DNA from: Mesotaenium endlicherianum
Lineage: Eukaryota > Streptophyta > Zygnematophyceae > Zygnematales > Mesotaeniaceae
Reading direction: 5' to 3'
NCBI GenBank assembly: GCA_009602735.1
Contig: WELA01006598.1
Coordinates: 117,007-156,276, forward strand
Length of the DNA stretch: 39,270 nucleotides
Shown here: positions 1-10,960 of the stretch, one piece after another
Numbering within the stretch: position 1 is the stretch's first letter
How the letters are laid out: each line of letters opens with the position of its first letter
The notes under the pieces: generated by a model
Database searches by the model: none
What the model saw: only the letters and a program-made list of their open reading frames with translations
Told to the model about the DNA's origin: nothing
Translations under genes and position numbers: made by a program

Positions 1-527
1 CCCCCCCCTCCCCGGCTCCTGGTATTGTCCCTTCCTCTCGCCCTAAGCTCGAGTTCTACCTGGAACAGTGTCCTTGTTGGCAACATGGTCTGTCAGGACA
101 TGCTAGCTGCAGTCTGCCCCTGGATCAAGTGTCATAATTGTAGTAGAAATTATCAACCATGCTGCTTAATATCCCTGACATTGTAGCCTTGTCCTGTTGG
201 AAGGGATTCAGTGTCTTCATATGTGTGCATCCTAAGGGGAAGAATAATCACGAGTAGATGAAGTCAAAAGACTTCGTGCCTGTGCATATAACTCCGGTGT
301 TTAGTCGTCACTAGTCATATTGCTGTGGGACAACTTGAGTCTCGTGCTGTGTACAAACTTAGAGGGATAGCTCACTTGCACTTGGTGTCCCAATGCTCAA
401 TGTGCTGAAGTAAGGAGCCCCTGATGCGCGAGCACATGGGTCGGGGCATTGGATTTGCAGAACACCATGCCCCTGCAATTCCTGAAGGGGCTAGGAGCTG
501 ATCTCTAGTCGCATGCGATTTTTGCAG
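1..527. other. Flank or intron upstream of the gamma-glutamyl hydrolase exons
   Basis: This stretch is probably part of an intron of the gamma-glutamyl hydrolase gene, because the exon at 528 starts in mid-protein directly after a good TTTTTGCAG acceptor. I searched it for the preceding exon, which should carry the catalytic cysteine in a TCLGFE-like motif, and did not find one. The exon probably lies before the window. No other coding signal is visible here. Confidence 0.5.
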
Positions 528-2360
528 CTTCTGGCAGAGGATCCCAATGGTGATAAGATTATTCAGAAGGTGGACGCGGAGAACTACGACATCAACCTGG
601 GCTTTACAAGTGCGGGCTGGCTTAGCAGGGTTTTTGGGGGCATGACCTACGAGCTCTTCAAGGAGGTGAGAGACTCTGGGCTCACTGGCTAGCTCGCCAA
701 CTTCGGTTATTTTTCATTCATTTTTTTCCTTAATTTTTCCATCTGGGGGAGTATCTGCAAAGGTTGTTGGCTGAGGGGCCCTTGGGCCACAGTGCCTTGG
801 GCAGAAGATGATCAGGACAGCTCTCACCTTGTTTCCTGTCAAAAGTCGATATCGTGAAGCTGCATCAGCTTAGTAGACGATCATTACACAGCCAGTGCAT
901 TCTGCAAAATCTAGGACGAGCAGTAGCGAGGGGCAGGAACTCGTGCAAAAAGTGGTGGTGGATGCTGTCAATAAGTTTGCATTTTTGGGGCCCTCTGATG
1001 ACAAACCTCCCGAGTAGACAAGGCTACACCGCATTATGATCAGCTGGAGGTTGAGGCTGTTGCCTTTTAAGCTGGAGAGAGCGGCAGGACGGAAGAGAGG
1101 GTGACAGGTCAAAGAGAAGGTGACACAGATCAGCATACTTCAGTCAGCTCTGAACTGGGTCTCACTCCTGCAAGCGGACCACATGCGCAGGTCGCCTCAC
1201 CCATTGGCCACCTGGCTTTCAACAACCATGGACTGGGGGTGCACCCCGTGGCGCTGTCCTCGTCGCCCGCCAGCAAGTACTTGAAGGTGCTGTCCATCGA
1301 TGAGGACCGCAACGGCCTGCCATTTATCTCCACCGTGGAGGGCATCAGCATCCCTCTGTACGGCACCCAATGGCACCCCGAGAAGGCCCCTTGGGAATGG
1401 ACCCCCAAGTACAACATTGCCCACTCCGAGGTACCTGCAGCTACTCCTGCCTTTCTCGTACACTCTCTGATTGCCCCCACTGATAGCTGGTGGTGGGGTG
1501 TCAAGTGACAGGAAGGGCACGAGGGGGAATTCTGGATTGAGCTGCTTGCACACCCCTAGAAAAAGAAGAAGGGAGCATCTGGGGAGAAGAAACAGTATTC
1601 TTACACATCTGGTCCCACTAGGTGTTTGAATCAGGGCACAAGGGGCACACTTTTGCTCACATAGGATGGATCACGGTGCTAAGAAAACGTGGGGGCTTTG
1701 CAGTGTGCAAGTCCGTGGGACTGATGTCCTCGGGGTGTGCCTTTCTGTGGGGTGAAGACATCCCCGCCTCTGGAGCCAACGTGGTCAGAAAGCTGTAGTC
1801 GACCTCACGGTGCTGGGCTCAAACTTAAGAATCGCGTGGGTTCTTTTATGAGCGATGTTGTTTACAACAATTGTTGTTGCACCACGTAGACCATCCAAGT
1901 TACGTGTACACCAAAAACTACACCTGTGCCCATGTTTGCTTATATGACGAGGTACTCCATGACGTCAAAAACTGCCCCCAGCTGCATCGCCAGTCTGTTG
2001 CACGTGCGTCACTTCTGTGACGTGCGAGGTTCTGACTTGCTCTTCTTGTCTGGCTTTGGGGGGGGCGTGACCTGGGGGGGGGGTGTGACTGACTGTGACT
2101 GCCTGCAGACTGCCCTCACATTCTCCAGCTACCTGGGGCGCTTCTTGGTGGAGGAGGCTAAGTACAACAGCAATTCGTTCGAGAACGAGACCCTGCTGTC
2201 GCAGTACCTGGTCGCCAACTGGCCCAGCAGGCCCACAGGGGCCGCCCACGGCATCATCAGCGCCTACTCCGAGATCATTTTCTTCGACACCCACAACCCC
2301 TCCACCAGGAAGAGGGCTCGCGTCGCCTCCTCCTCGGGTGCAGGGATCAGCAGCGCTTAG
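528..2360 (+). CDS. GGH: Gamma-glutamyl hydrolase (folate polyglutamate hydrolase), 5'-partial
   Basis: Three exons join in phase 0: 528-665, 1191-1430 and 2109-2360 (TAG stop at 2358), giving 209 residues of the C-terminal part. Gamma-glutamyl hydrolases are class I glutamine-amidotransferase-like enzymes that trim the gamma-glutamyl tail of folates, usually in the vacuole, lysosome or secretory path. Family marks seen in order: KVDAENYDINLGFT in exon 1; FNNHG and then the catalytic-histidine motif GTQWHPEKAPWEW in exon 2 (His codon 1374-1376); IAHSE running across the splice into TALTFSSYLGRFLVEEAK in exon 3. All borders are GT-AG. The catalytic cysteine (nucleophile) motif is not in the window, so the gene is cut at its 5' side rather than broken. 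The tail after FFDTHN is basic and serine-rich (RKRARVASSS). Identity is firm; the exact C-terminus is as read from an open frame. Confidence 0.9.
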
Positions 2361-4204
2361 ACGCAGGGCAGTCATCTCTTTGCCGCCCAGTGCTTCGAGC
2401 AAGACCAAAGTACTTCCTCAGATATAAGGAGCTATCTGCAGCTCGCTCGCTCATCTCAGGGGCCAATGCTGCTGGCTCCTTTAGGACGCGGCAATGCTGC
2501 AGGGGGTATGCTTGCGCATTCGAGAGGGGTGCCAAGCCTATCCAAGTGCTGCTGGGCCACCACGTCTTCCAAAGATGGATGCGGAAATTGCAAGCTAGCG
2601 CTGGAAAGGCTTGTGAAGTGGTGCTGGAAGTCAGTACGCCGGCACAAGCCCGGTGCAGGAAGAGGATTGGAAGGGCATGCCATATCTCATATAACTGGAG
2701 AAGTCGCAGCAATGCAGCTGGAGCCTATCTGCCCGACAACGCGCAGGCGGATACAAGATACTCACAAGCGACTCCACATATAGTGTCAGCAATATTATTT
2801 GTCGACTACCAGTAAATTGGACACATTCTGCATAAGCGACACATACAATATATTAGCGTGTGAGGAATAAGGGCTCACCACAAGTACAATAACCTGAGCA
2901 TCTTGTGATCAAAATGTTGCCCCTAAACATTCCTTTGTTCCTGAAGGGTCGCATTCTGCACTAAAAGTTTGATACTGCAAGAAATTAGGTTCCTGTCTAT
3001 AAGACATGGTAGTTTCTAATGCAATGGCACGACACATGTGACTGCTTGTTCAGTCCCCTCGTCAAGATTTTCCTACATTGCAGTAAATGGACTCTGCAAA
3101 CATGCCTCTCTGACTCTGCATGTTGTGCGCCTCAAGATAATTCTGAAAATAACTAACTTATACACTATGAAGACAGGTCAACCCAGTCAGCAGCTCTATT
3201 TTCAGTTATAGGGCGAATTTCCAACACACTGCGGAGTCTATTTATAAGGACCTATAATACGAGACTTTGTAGGTAGACTGGTCTTCATCAAGGTATCTTT
3301 TCTGCTCGCCTCAGAAGTTTCTGGACTTCACACGCAGCTTCACAACCAAATTGCCTGCGGAATGTACGACCTGTTGCGAGCCCACAAGAAAAGAACATTG
3401 GAAAGCACAAGTTAAGCGGACCAGGATCAGTCCCTGCTTGCTGCCCTGCAAGTGCATGAATGCTTATCTGGAGCTCCCACTGCATCACAGTACACGCAGC
3501 AAAAAAAAGGATGCATATCTGTAAGGCGGACCAAGAACACATCCAAATGAACTAAGTAAGAATTTGATGACGGGTGGTGTGCGACGCAAAGGCTGGGGCC
3601 TCACCACATGCCAGGCTGGATGCTCTCCTGAAGAGGTGCCAGCATGGGCAGGCTGCCGACCCTTGGCCTCTCTTCGCACCTACAACATGCGCACGTGTTG
3701 CCCCGTGCCACAGTTAAAGCACGTGAGTACACGGTAGTGTAAACAGTGGACATGGAGAAGGAAGAGCAGAACTGCCCATTCTTTTGTCTGGCTCTTAAAC
3801 ACATAGACCAGCACAGGAGCACACGCACAAACACGCGTACGCACACGCACACGCCGACACAGACAGTCAGACGTACACGCATACACACATACACACATGC
3901 TCACGTGGGCGTGCGCACACATATGACGACACACTTACACCCGCACACACACGTGTGCCACACACGCACACTCGTGCATAAGTCTGCACATATATATCTC
4001 TCTCTCAGACACACGATTATCTGAGTACCGATCACACTTGGACTGGCATAATGAAACCAAATGCCCATCTCTATCTCTGTTTCCTCCAAAGGGCAATTCT
4101 CCTCCCGTCCCCCCATCAGGGCCAGGTGGCAGCAGATTGACAACGCACGTCAGAGACGGCAACCCTATTGACGACGACCGGTTGAGATGGCAACACACTT
4201 GCAG
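2361..4204. other. Spacer between convergent genes
   Basis: This holds the 3' ends of the gamma-glutamyl hydrolase gene (+) and the GNAT gene (-). I see no family-like coding segment. Short open frames here are not conserved-looking, and those over 3815-3990 are translations of a CA microsatellite. Confidence 0.6.
3815..3990. repeat. Imperfect CA/ACGC microsatellite
   Basis: About 170 bases of imperfect (CA)n broken by ACGC, ending in a short TATATATCTCTCTC run. It lies in the spacer between the two convergent genes. The THTHTH-type frames over it are repeat translations. Confidence 0.85.
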
Positions 4205-7200
4205 CTAGGCCATGAGAGATTTGCCAAGTGTGCGTACGCACATTACGCCAGCGCGCTCGAGGGCGGCCGCAGAGACGGGCCAGCCTCCGAGCGTTCCCGC
4301 TGAGCCCCACATGAGGACGCCGCCTGGGAAAAGCCCGCCCCTTGTAGCCTCCCCCACCGCCGCAGCCATCAGCGCAGCCACGTCATCATCTGCAATGCCT
4401 GCTGTGCCTCCACCTGTAGCGCCAGCCAAGCCTCCATCTGTAGTCCCACCTGTGTCCCCGCCTCTTGTGCCAGCTGTGCCTCCGTCTGTAGCGCCAGCTG
4501 GGCCTCTGCTGTCGGCGGCTGTAGCTGGAGCTCCGGTGGCTGCAGCTGCCGCAGGGGATCGTGTCTCGTTGCCGGTGGCTGTGGTGCTGCCACATGGCGC
4601 GTGCCAAAGCAGCAGCACCTTCATGTAGCTCTTTTCCTTCGACATGTCGGCCGCCCACACCTGACCGCCCGCCCCCCGCCCAAACTCCCCTCACCCCTCA
4701 GGAGTTAGCGTACGCTCTCCTTGCGCCACACCATGTGCCAGAGCGCTTGCGGATCTTTCCCGAGGTCCTTCTCCGCAGAGCCCCGTAGTGATGGCTCAGA
4801 ACGGGCAACACGTGTCAGCTCAAAGTGGGGAGTGCCGAGGAGGCTGGCTGCCCAGCACAATAGCTGCTGCCTTGGGGACGCCGCCGCAGCACTGTGAGCT
4901 AGGGTTCAGGGCCAGGGCTCGACGTTTAGCAGGCGCGCGTGGTGGTATCGATGTTTGATTGAAATGAATGGAGGCTCAGTAAAGGAGGCAAGGCAATGAG
5001 AACACGTGCAGACCAGAGTATGGCAGAGGGCCGTGTCCGCGTAAAATTGAAATAGCCGCCTTCCCTCGCCCGTGAGTCTGCTGGCTGAGATGCGATGTTG
5101 TAGGCACGCGGCATCGCTGTCATGGCTCAGAGGTGAGCCGTCCGGTTGGTACTAGCAAGCTGCTGCTCCTCCTGCTGGCTGAGAGACGTCCAGCGGTTCC
5201 AGTGCTGCCAGCCCACCTGCTGCTTACTGCCTCCCCCCCTCTTCTCCCCCCCCCCCCCCCCCCNAACCTCAACTTTTACCTCTACAGCCTACAACTTAAC
5301 ATCACATTCCCCCCCCTCCCGGCACAGTGTGTGTGGGGGGGGGAAGGGGGGTCATGTGTGAGCGTGCCTGCATGTGAGTCATGGAACTTGGGACTGTGGG
5401 AGCAACACGTGGCATGGGCAGGGAGCATCATGGAGCAACTCACAATCAGACTGCCGTTACAGATAGCCCCGCAGCTCGCCAAGTGGCGCCGTCCCAGCTG
5501 CTCAGCCACCACCACCTCGCGCTCCAAGAACCAGTCGACCTGCAAAGATGACACCCTCTCAATGACAATCCCAAAAGCTACTGCGCGCACATCTTGGAGG
5601 GAAAAAGAACAGAAAAGAGGCAGCAAGGCAAAGGTGGAGGGAGAGGGGGGGAAAGGGACAACTCTCTCTTGCCTGAGGCTGCAGAGAAGCCGGAAGGGAG
5701 AAAAATCAACCATGGATTCCAAATTATATTTTATTATTGTGGCATACACTACACTCCGTCCACGCACTCACGCACACGCGCACGTACGTGAGAGTATATG
5801 GAAAAACCCACAAAGACATGACGAAGGGGCCAGAGAGGACTTAAGGGAGTTGGGCAGCTGGGGGGCAAGGAGGGGACTAGGACAGCCCACACGGCATTAA
5901 AGAGTATCTCCAAGGGGCCAAATACGCCTGGGGCACCAGTGGTTGCGCCCCCCTCCCCCCCCCTTCCTCCGAAAAGAAGTGAAGATAAGATGCCTAGAAT
6001 GGAATAAGAATCTGCAGTAGCTCCATAAAATTTTGTTGGCAAAACTAGAAAGAGCAACAAGAGGCCACGGAGAGGTCGCGGCGGGGAGTGGTGAGAGAAG
6101 CCGACACCTGGCTCCGCGTCGGGAGGACCACAAGCTCCTGCTTCTGGCCCCGCGTGGCTCGTACCTGCCAAAGAGGAAGATCCACACACGACTTTCGGGT
6201 CAGTAGCAAGAGGATCAACTCACAATCTTGATGGCAATGAAGAACTTCTACTTCCCATACTCTGACCCCCGGAGGAGAAGAAGGATGGAGCAAGGAATGC
6301 CAGTGTGCCGGCGGAGCAAGAAGGCGCCGCCATCTGACTGGCTGCTGGCACCACAGGTAAGGGCGGCGACAGGTGTCGTTTGCACAGGGCCAGCCGGCAC
6401 GGGCCCCGCATCAGCCGACCACGGGCGCGAGGTCGAACCGTGCGGCGCTGCGCTGACCCAGCTCGCTTGTGCCTGCTCGCAGATTACTCGAGTTTAGTCG
6501 CTGAACTTGGCCAAGGTGGCTTGAGGTGCTCCTGAGATGCATGCACTCTGGCAGGCACTGAGGAAGAAGAAGGGACTCAAGGTATGCTATGCCACTAGAG
6601 GTGCTTGCTCTGTACAGGGGGATTCATATAGTAGAGGCCAGTATAGGGCTCACAAATTGACTGCTATTGGCTGCTGTAGGGTTTGTGAGAGGAGCTGGGC
6701 CGGGTCATGCCGCCCCGTACCTCGCGCGTGAGCGAGTCCACGTGAGCGCCAACTGTCTCCCTCGTGAGCCACGTCACCCCGAAAGCTGCTGACTCAGCGA
6801 GGTGCCAGCTGTCACTGTCCCGCAGCTTCAGGTGGTGCGTGGTCGGCGCTCTGATGGGCGGGACAAACCCAACACGCTCGTAGATGGGCGCCCCCACGTC
6901 AGAATAAAGCACCTGTGGTCCCCCCCTCCAACCCCCAAGGCCAGCCCGCTCGCCATGTGTCAGGCATCAGCGTGAGGGTAGCGTATTACGTCAACATAGA
7001 GAATGACTGCGTGTCCTTCTCCTTGCATACGCACTGTCACACACACACACGCACAAACAGGCAGAGACCGGCACGTGTGCGTGCTCGCGTCCCTGGGGGC
7101 TCAAAACGAGTTGCCAGGTGGAGCGGAGGACGGGCAAATTGTGCAGCAACGAATGACAGCCGGCCGTGTGTTCCTTGTCAAGTCACATCACGCAACACAC

Positions 7201-9675
7201 ACACACACACACACACACACGTACGCACACGCACACACACACACGCACGCACACACCAAGCTGCCATGCCAGGCAGAGCGACAGGCGGGTGAATATTGCC
7301 GCGTGTTGCTAGCGCTGCTAGAGGCGGGCGGTCATCGTCGTCGCCGTCAGTGTTGTTGGGGCCGGTCGAGGGCAGCTTACCGCAGCGAGGGCGGCGGGGT
7401 CAAGCGCAAGGAGCTTGTGCTGGATGAGTGCGCACAGCCGACTGGCGTACCTCTTTCCTGCACGCGGCACGCTCCCTCCCCCACCCGCCCCCCGTCCAAC
7501 ATTTCTTTGCTACGTTAGGAGAACAATGCGAAAGTCAGGAAAAGACAGTCCCCCCTATCCTACTGCATTGCATGATTGCAGGTAGGAAGGTNCATGGAAC
7601 GAACTGATGTCAACTCATACACGTATATGTGGGCATGCAAGACATGAGCCTCATGTATCTGCATCCATTACAAAAATAATAAAAATTATAATACATATAT
7701 ATTGAGATATATATATATATATATATAGATATACATGCGAATTGCCTTTGCATACGTCAAAAAATATTGGCGACGTGTACCTACATGGGGGTAAGTAACA
7801 TGGGGGTAAGTGAAGGGGGGGGGGTGCAGGGGTGGCAGCAGGCAACAGACCCGTGTGCCAACAGGGAGGAGGGAGGGAAGGGAGGGAGGGAGGGAGGGAG
7901 GGAGGCTGCCAACCTCGGTGGTGAGGCGCAGTGAACACGGACGCTATTCCATACACGTTACCCGCCGCTCCACCTGGCGCAACCGCGTCCTGCCACGTGC
8001 CACGCCCTGCCGCTCCCACATTAGCATCAGCATGGGATCGCCTGCAGTGCGCCTCCCAGCGGGAACTCGGCTGCTGTGAGCCACACAGTGTGAACGCGGT
8101 TGCAGGCCTCCTCACAGGATGCAGTGCACCTCACAGTGTGAACGCAGCTGCTGTGTTTCTTTCAGCGCGAGCATGGCCACCTTACGCCTCACAATGGGGA
8201 TGCAGCTCCCGTGCTTCTTGCAGTGTGACCATGGCTGCCGCTATTTTTGTCGACTCATATATCTACAGCATATGTTTACCTTGAAGGAGGCAGGTGCCAG
8301 AGACGCATGCTGATGACATGTTTGGAGTGGACAAGTGGCTTTAGGTCAGCTTGAAAGATCACCTTGTCAGGTCAGCAGCCTCGAAGGCATGACAACACAT
8401 GTATGCGTGTGGCTGCTTGTGTACCTGGCGATACGTCTCGAGGGAAGCCAGCGCCCGCTCATGCAGGGGCCTCTTCCCGTCGTCCACCTCAGCATCTGCA
8501 TCTCCCATTTAGGGGGGACCACCAAATACATATATGTATGTGTTGATAACCACTAAATTTATGTGTGAACCCTCGTGCACATAAAAATAACACTACTAAC
8601 ACGTGTAGATGTGTGCAGGTATGTGTAGAGGCACACAGGTTATGATACAACTTCACCCAAATCCCTACATAGGCGTCAAGGCCACACGCAGAACAGAGGA
8701 GGAGGAGGTCTAAGGCAGGCACGCCTCCTCCTGGACAACTCCATAGAGGACTCGCCAGGTGGCATCATGCACCTCCAAAACAATGCCCCCCCCGTCTCTC
8801 TCTCTCTCCCCCCCCCTCCCCAAGCCTCTCGGAGCCCAGAGTGCAGCCATGAAGCTCTTTCTAGAAGCCTCCGGAAGACGCAGCAAGGGCGAGCCTGCCT
8901 GGCATGGCGTGGGCGTGGCGTGGAGTGCGCGCGTGTCTCCGCAACACTCTGAGGTGCTGAACGACGAGAGAAAGAGAGAGTGAGCTCTTTTGTGACGACG
9001 GCAAGCCCCGCGCAGGCTGAGTTTCGGCCAAGAGTGCGGAGGGCTCCCTCGCAGCCGGCTACATCGCACAGGGCACAGAATTAAGGTTAGGGTTGCTCGT
9101 TTGAGGCTTCAGGCCGGGTTTAAGAGCCAAGTGTTGTCAGGCTTTTCTGGTTTGAGACACGAGGGTTCAGGGTTCAAGGTTCAGGGTCTGGGACCTGTGA
9201 GGCTCAGGGCCTAAGAATCAGGGTTGGGGCTTGGATGTGTGAGATGAGTATTCGTGAAGCTGACATTTCTTGCGGATTGAATATGTGCTGAGCTCTGATG
9301 CTGCACTCTGTGAGCCGGCGAGCGCGAGCAGAGAGACCCTGAGCGTGAGACAAGCGAGAGCGTGCAGTCTCCCCAGCTGCTGAGCGGAGTGGCTAGGGTT
9401 TCAGGCTGGAGCTTTCCGGCACGGGGTTTGACGTGAAAGTAGAGAAGCCTACATCTACAAGGAGAGTGAAGAAGGCGGCAGCATGGCATGGGCCTTGCAT
9501 GGCATGGCGTGGGCGCGGCATGGCATGTCGTGGGCATGACATAGGCATGGCACGGCATAGGCATGGCATGGCATGGCATGGCGAGATGACGAGACATACT
9601 GGAGAGCAGCACCCAGATGCGCAGGCGCTGCTTGGCCCACTCCTGCTGCGCCAGCCGCTCCTCTCTCCGCAGAAA
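4205..9675 (-). CDS. GNAT-family N-acetyltransferase, LYC1-like, N-terminus not found
   Basis: Eight exons on the minus strand join in phase: 9675-9600, 8495-8425, 7989-7914, 7457-7381, 6912-6721, 6247-6224 (24 bases, tentative), 5539-5444, 4660-4205 (stop 4207-4205). They give about 355 residues. Marks in order: FLRREERLAQQEW and RIWVLL; ALASLETYRQ; YGIASVFTAPHHRG spliced to KRYASRL, which together form the acetyl-CoA pyrophosphate loop (RGKRYA); VLYSDVGAPIYERVGFVPP, typical of this family; VDWFLEREV; GAICNGSLI spliced to VWAADMSKEKSYMKVLLLW. This order matches fungal LYC1 lysine N6-acetyltransferases, which acetylate free lysine at the start of its breakdown. The substrate here is inferred, not shown. 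The last exon carries an Ala/Gly-rich insert with 8-residue repeats before a conserved-looking end. The first exon start is a guess, and residues between 6721 and 5539 may be incomplete. Confidence 0.78.
4401..4496. repeat. 24 bp tandem repeat inside the last GNAT exon
   Basis: Four imperfect 24 bp units begin at 4401, 4425, 4449 and 4473. In the minus-strand frame each encodes eight residues of the type G-A-T-D-G-G-T-A. Because the unit is a multiple of three, copy-number changes keep the frame open. Confidence 0.8.
5241..5264. repeat. Poly-C run ending in an unresolved base
   Basis: A C-run of nearly 20 bases ends in an N at 5264. It lies in the intron of the minus-strand GNAT gene between 5443 and 4661. 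The N marks uncertain run length in the assembly. Confidence 0.85.
7194..7256. repeat. AC microsatellite
   Basis: An (AC)n run with a few CG steps, inside the GNAT gene intron between exons 7457-7381 and 6912-6721. Confidence 0.9.
7695..7735. repeat. TA microsatellite
   Basis: An (AT)n run of roughly 40 bases in the GNAT gene intron between exons 7989-7914 and 7457-7381. A single N lies nearby at 7592. Confidence 0.85.
7862..7905. repeat. GGGA tetranucleotide repeat
   Basis: About ten copies of GGGA/GGAG lie only a few bases after the minus-strand splice donor at 7913-7912. On the minus strand the intron therefore starts with a pyrimidine-rich TCCC run. Confidence 0.85.
8081..8245. repeat. 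Imperfect tandem repeats of about 46-55 bp
   Basis: Three or four degenerate copies share CTCACAGTGTGAACGCAGCTG followed by a TGC-rich segment. They start near 8085, 8131, 8188 and 8220. They lie in the GNAT gene intron 8424-7990. Confidence 0.55.
9084..9230. repeat. Degenerate AGGGTT-like telomere-type repeats
   Basis: Repeated fragments such as TTAAGGTTAGGGTTG, GGGTTCAGGGTTCAAGGTTCAGGG and CAGGGTTGGGG resemble decayed TTTAGGG or TTAGGG arrays. They lie in the GNAT gene intron between exons 9675-9600 and 8495-8425. There is no perfect tandem array. Confidence 0.45.
9481..9583. repeat. GGCAT pentamer minisatellite
   Basis: About 100 bases built from GGCAT with variants GGCGT and GGGCAT, in the first visible GNAT intron, just after the minus-strand donor at 9599. 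Long MPCHAMPCHA-type frames over it are repeat translations. Confidence 0.85.
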
Positions 9676-9916
9676 CTGCTCGCTTCCGCCGCATGCAGCA
9701 GCAGCAGCGCCAGCGTGCAGGCGCAGGAGGCAGCCACGGCCGGGGTCAGCCAGCAGAAGCCTTGAGTTATTGGTTGCAATGACGCACACTTCTTGTCGTT
9801 GTGAATATTATGATGCTTATTGTTGTCGACATTATTTCTGCTATGACGATTATAAACTTCTACATATTATGTATATTGATACTGTTGTTATTGATATGGG
9901 CTGCCCTGGATTCCCA

Positions 9917-10960
9917 CGCAGGAAAACCTCGGAGGCTTTCCCCCATGCGCCACGGAGGCATGATGTGAATGGCAGCCCAGCAACACGTGAGGCATGAAAT
10001 GAAGATCTCCTCCAATTTTACGGGGCCAAGTGGGACCCAGAGAAAACCCTCTGTTTCCAACCCTTTGCTCCAAAGCCTTTGTCCCTCCCAGGGTCAATAT
10101 ATACCATTACAGTAGTCGGCAGAATTAGGCACTGCTTCCAAATTCCCTTAATTTCTGAAGGTTCAACGATGGCGTGTACCAGAAGACAGTTGTCTTTAGG
10201 CGGAAAGATGTGATGTGTGCATTGAAGTGCAGCTGAAGCCGCGCCCAAATATGCAGGAAGGAGCTGCTTCCCCGTTGGTGGCATTGATACTTCGGAATAT
10301 CACCCAGTCATTAGTGAGCGACATATTGGCCAAACAGTCCTGTGGAACCAGCCGATTGTTTAACCCTTTAACCCAAGGAAGCTCGCAGCAAGACTTTCAC
10401 TACCTGTAGAAGAAAGCGAGACGACCAGTACAGCCTGCCCTATTATTTTAGAAGCTTGAAGATGTAGCTGAAGGGCTATCGCTGCCAGCTCACCTGATCT
10501 ACAGAGAGAGCTGGGCACCAAGCAGGCTGTTGTATGATCCTACGCTCTCTTATGTCATGTTCATCTGTCAGCTCCACGACCAGGTAGTCGCCAACGCCAG
10601 CCTCGTGAACCTGCATGTTCGGTTCTCCTGTTTGAAGTCACGATGTAAACCTTATGTACGTTCTTGCTTCACGAGCAGTCAGCTTTTTGCGACTGTTTCG
10701 TATATAGCGTTTTCTTTATCACTCAAGGCTTGCCATAGATACCATGATACTTATCGTCTATTATACTGCAGTCAGCTGCAACTGAAGAAACATAGGAGCT
10801 CAATATACTTGAAACGACAGCGTCTGCAGGTGATGTTCGATTCCCGGTCTAGGATGTCGTCCAGAAATTTACATACCAGTACTACAAATTGTTCTCTGAG
10901 TGCATGAGTGAGGTCCTACGCATATACGACCATAATGGTCACTTCATGGGCACGCAAATT
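9917..10960 (+). other. Unassigned stretch with protein-like open segments
   Basis: Several plus-strand segments read like protein and are bordered by plausible splice sites, but I recognise no family. Examples are FYGAKWDPEKTLCF near 10013-10054, FNDGVYQKTVVFRRKD near 10162-10209, YRESWAPSRLLYDPTLSYVM after a TTATTTTAG acceptor at 10451, and KFTYQYYKLFSECMSEVLRIY near 10867-10929. An in-frame TGA near 9992 interrupts the first segment. The other strand is also open in places. It may be a decayed gene or transposon, a real gene, or chance. Confidence 0.25.

Noticed and set aside
436..475. A GIGF-like reading that could be the missing gamma-glutamyl hydrolase exon with the active-site cysteine
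   Set aside because: There is no cysteine in the right place, no fitting donor and no family sequence before it.
1130..1504. Minus-strand frames opposite the gamma-glutamyl hydrolase exon
   Set aside because: They are shadows of the plus-strand exon, whose family motifs fix the true strand.
6500..6585. Extra minus-strand acetyltransferase exon after a CTTCTTCTTCCTCAG acceptor
   Set aside because: The acceptor is good, but no reading frame gives family-like residues with a convincing donor; kept only as a possibility.
8710..8990. Possible acetyltransferase exon (WRVLYGVVQEEA) on the minus strand
   Set aside because: The exon at 8495-8425 fits the family and joins in phase with its neighbours, so this frame is not needed.
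9211..9789. A 192-codon minus-strand frame rich in MPCHA repeats
   Set aside because: Only the part 9675-9600 is a likely exon; the rest reads through the GGCAT minisatellite in the intron.
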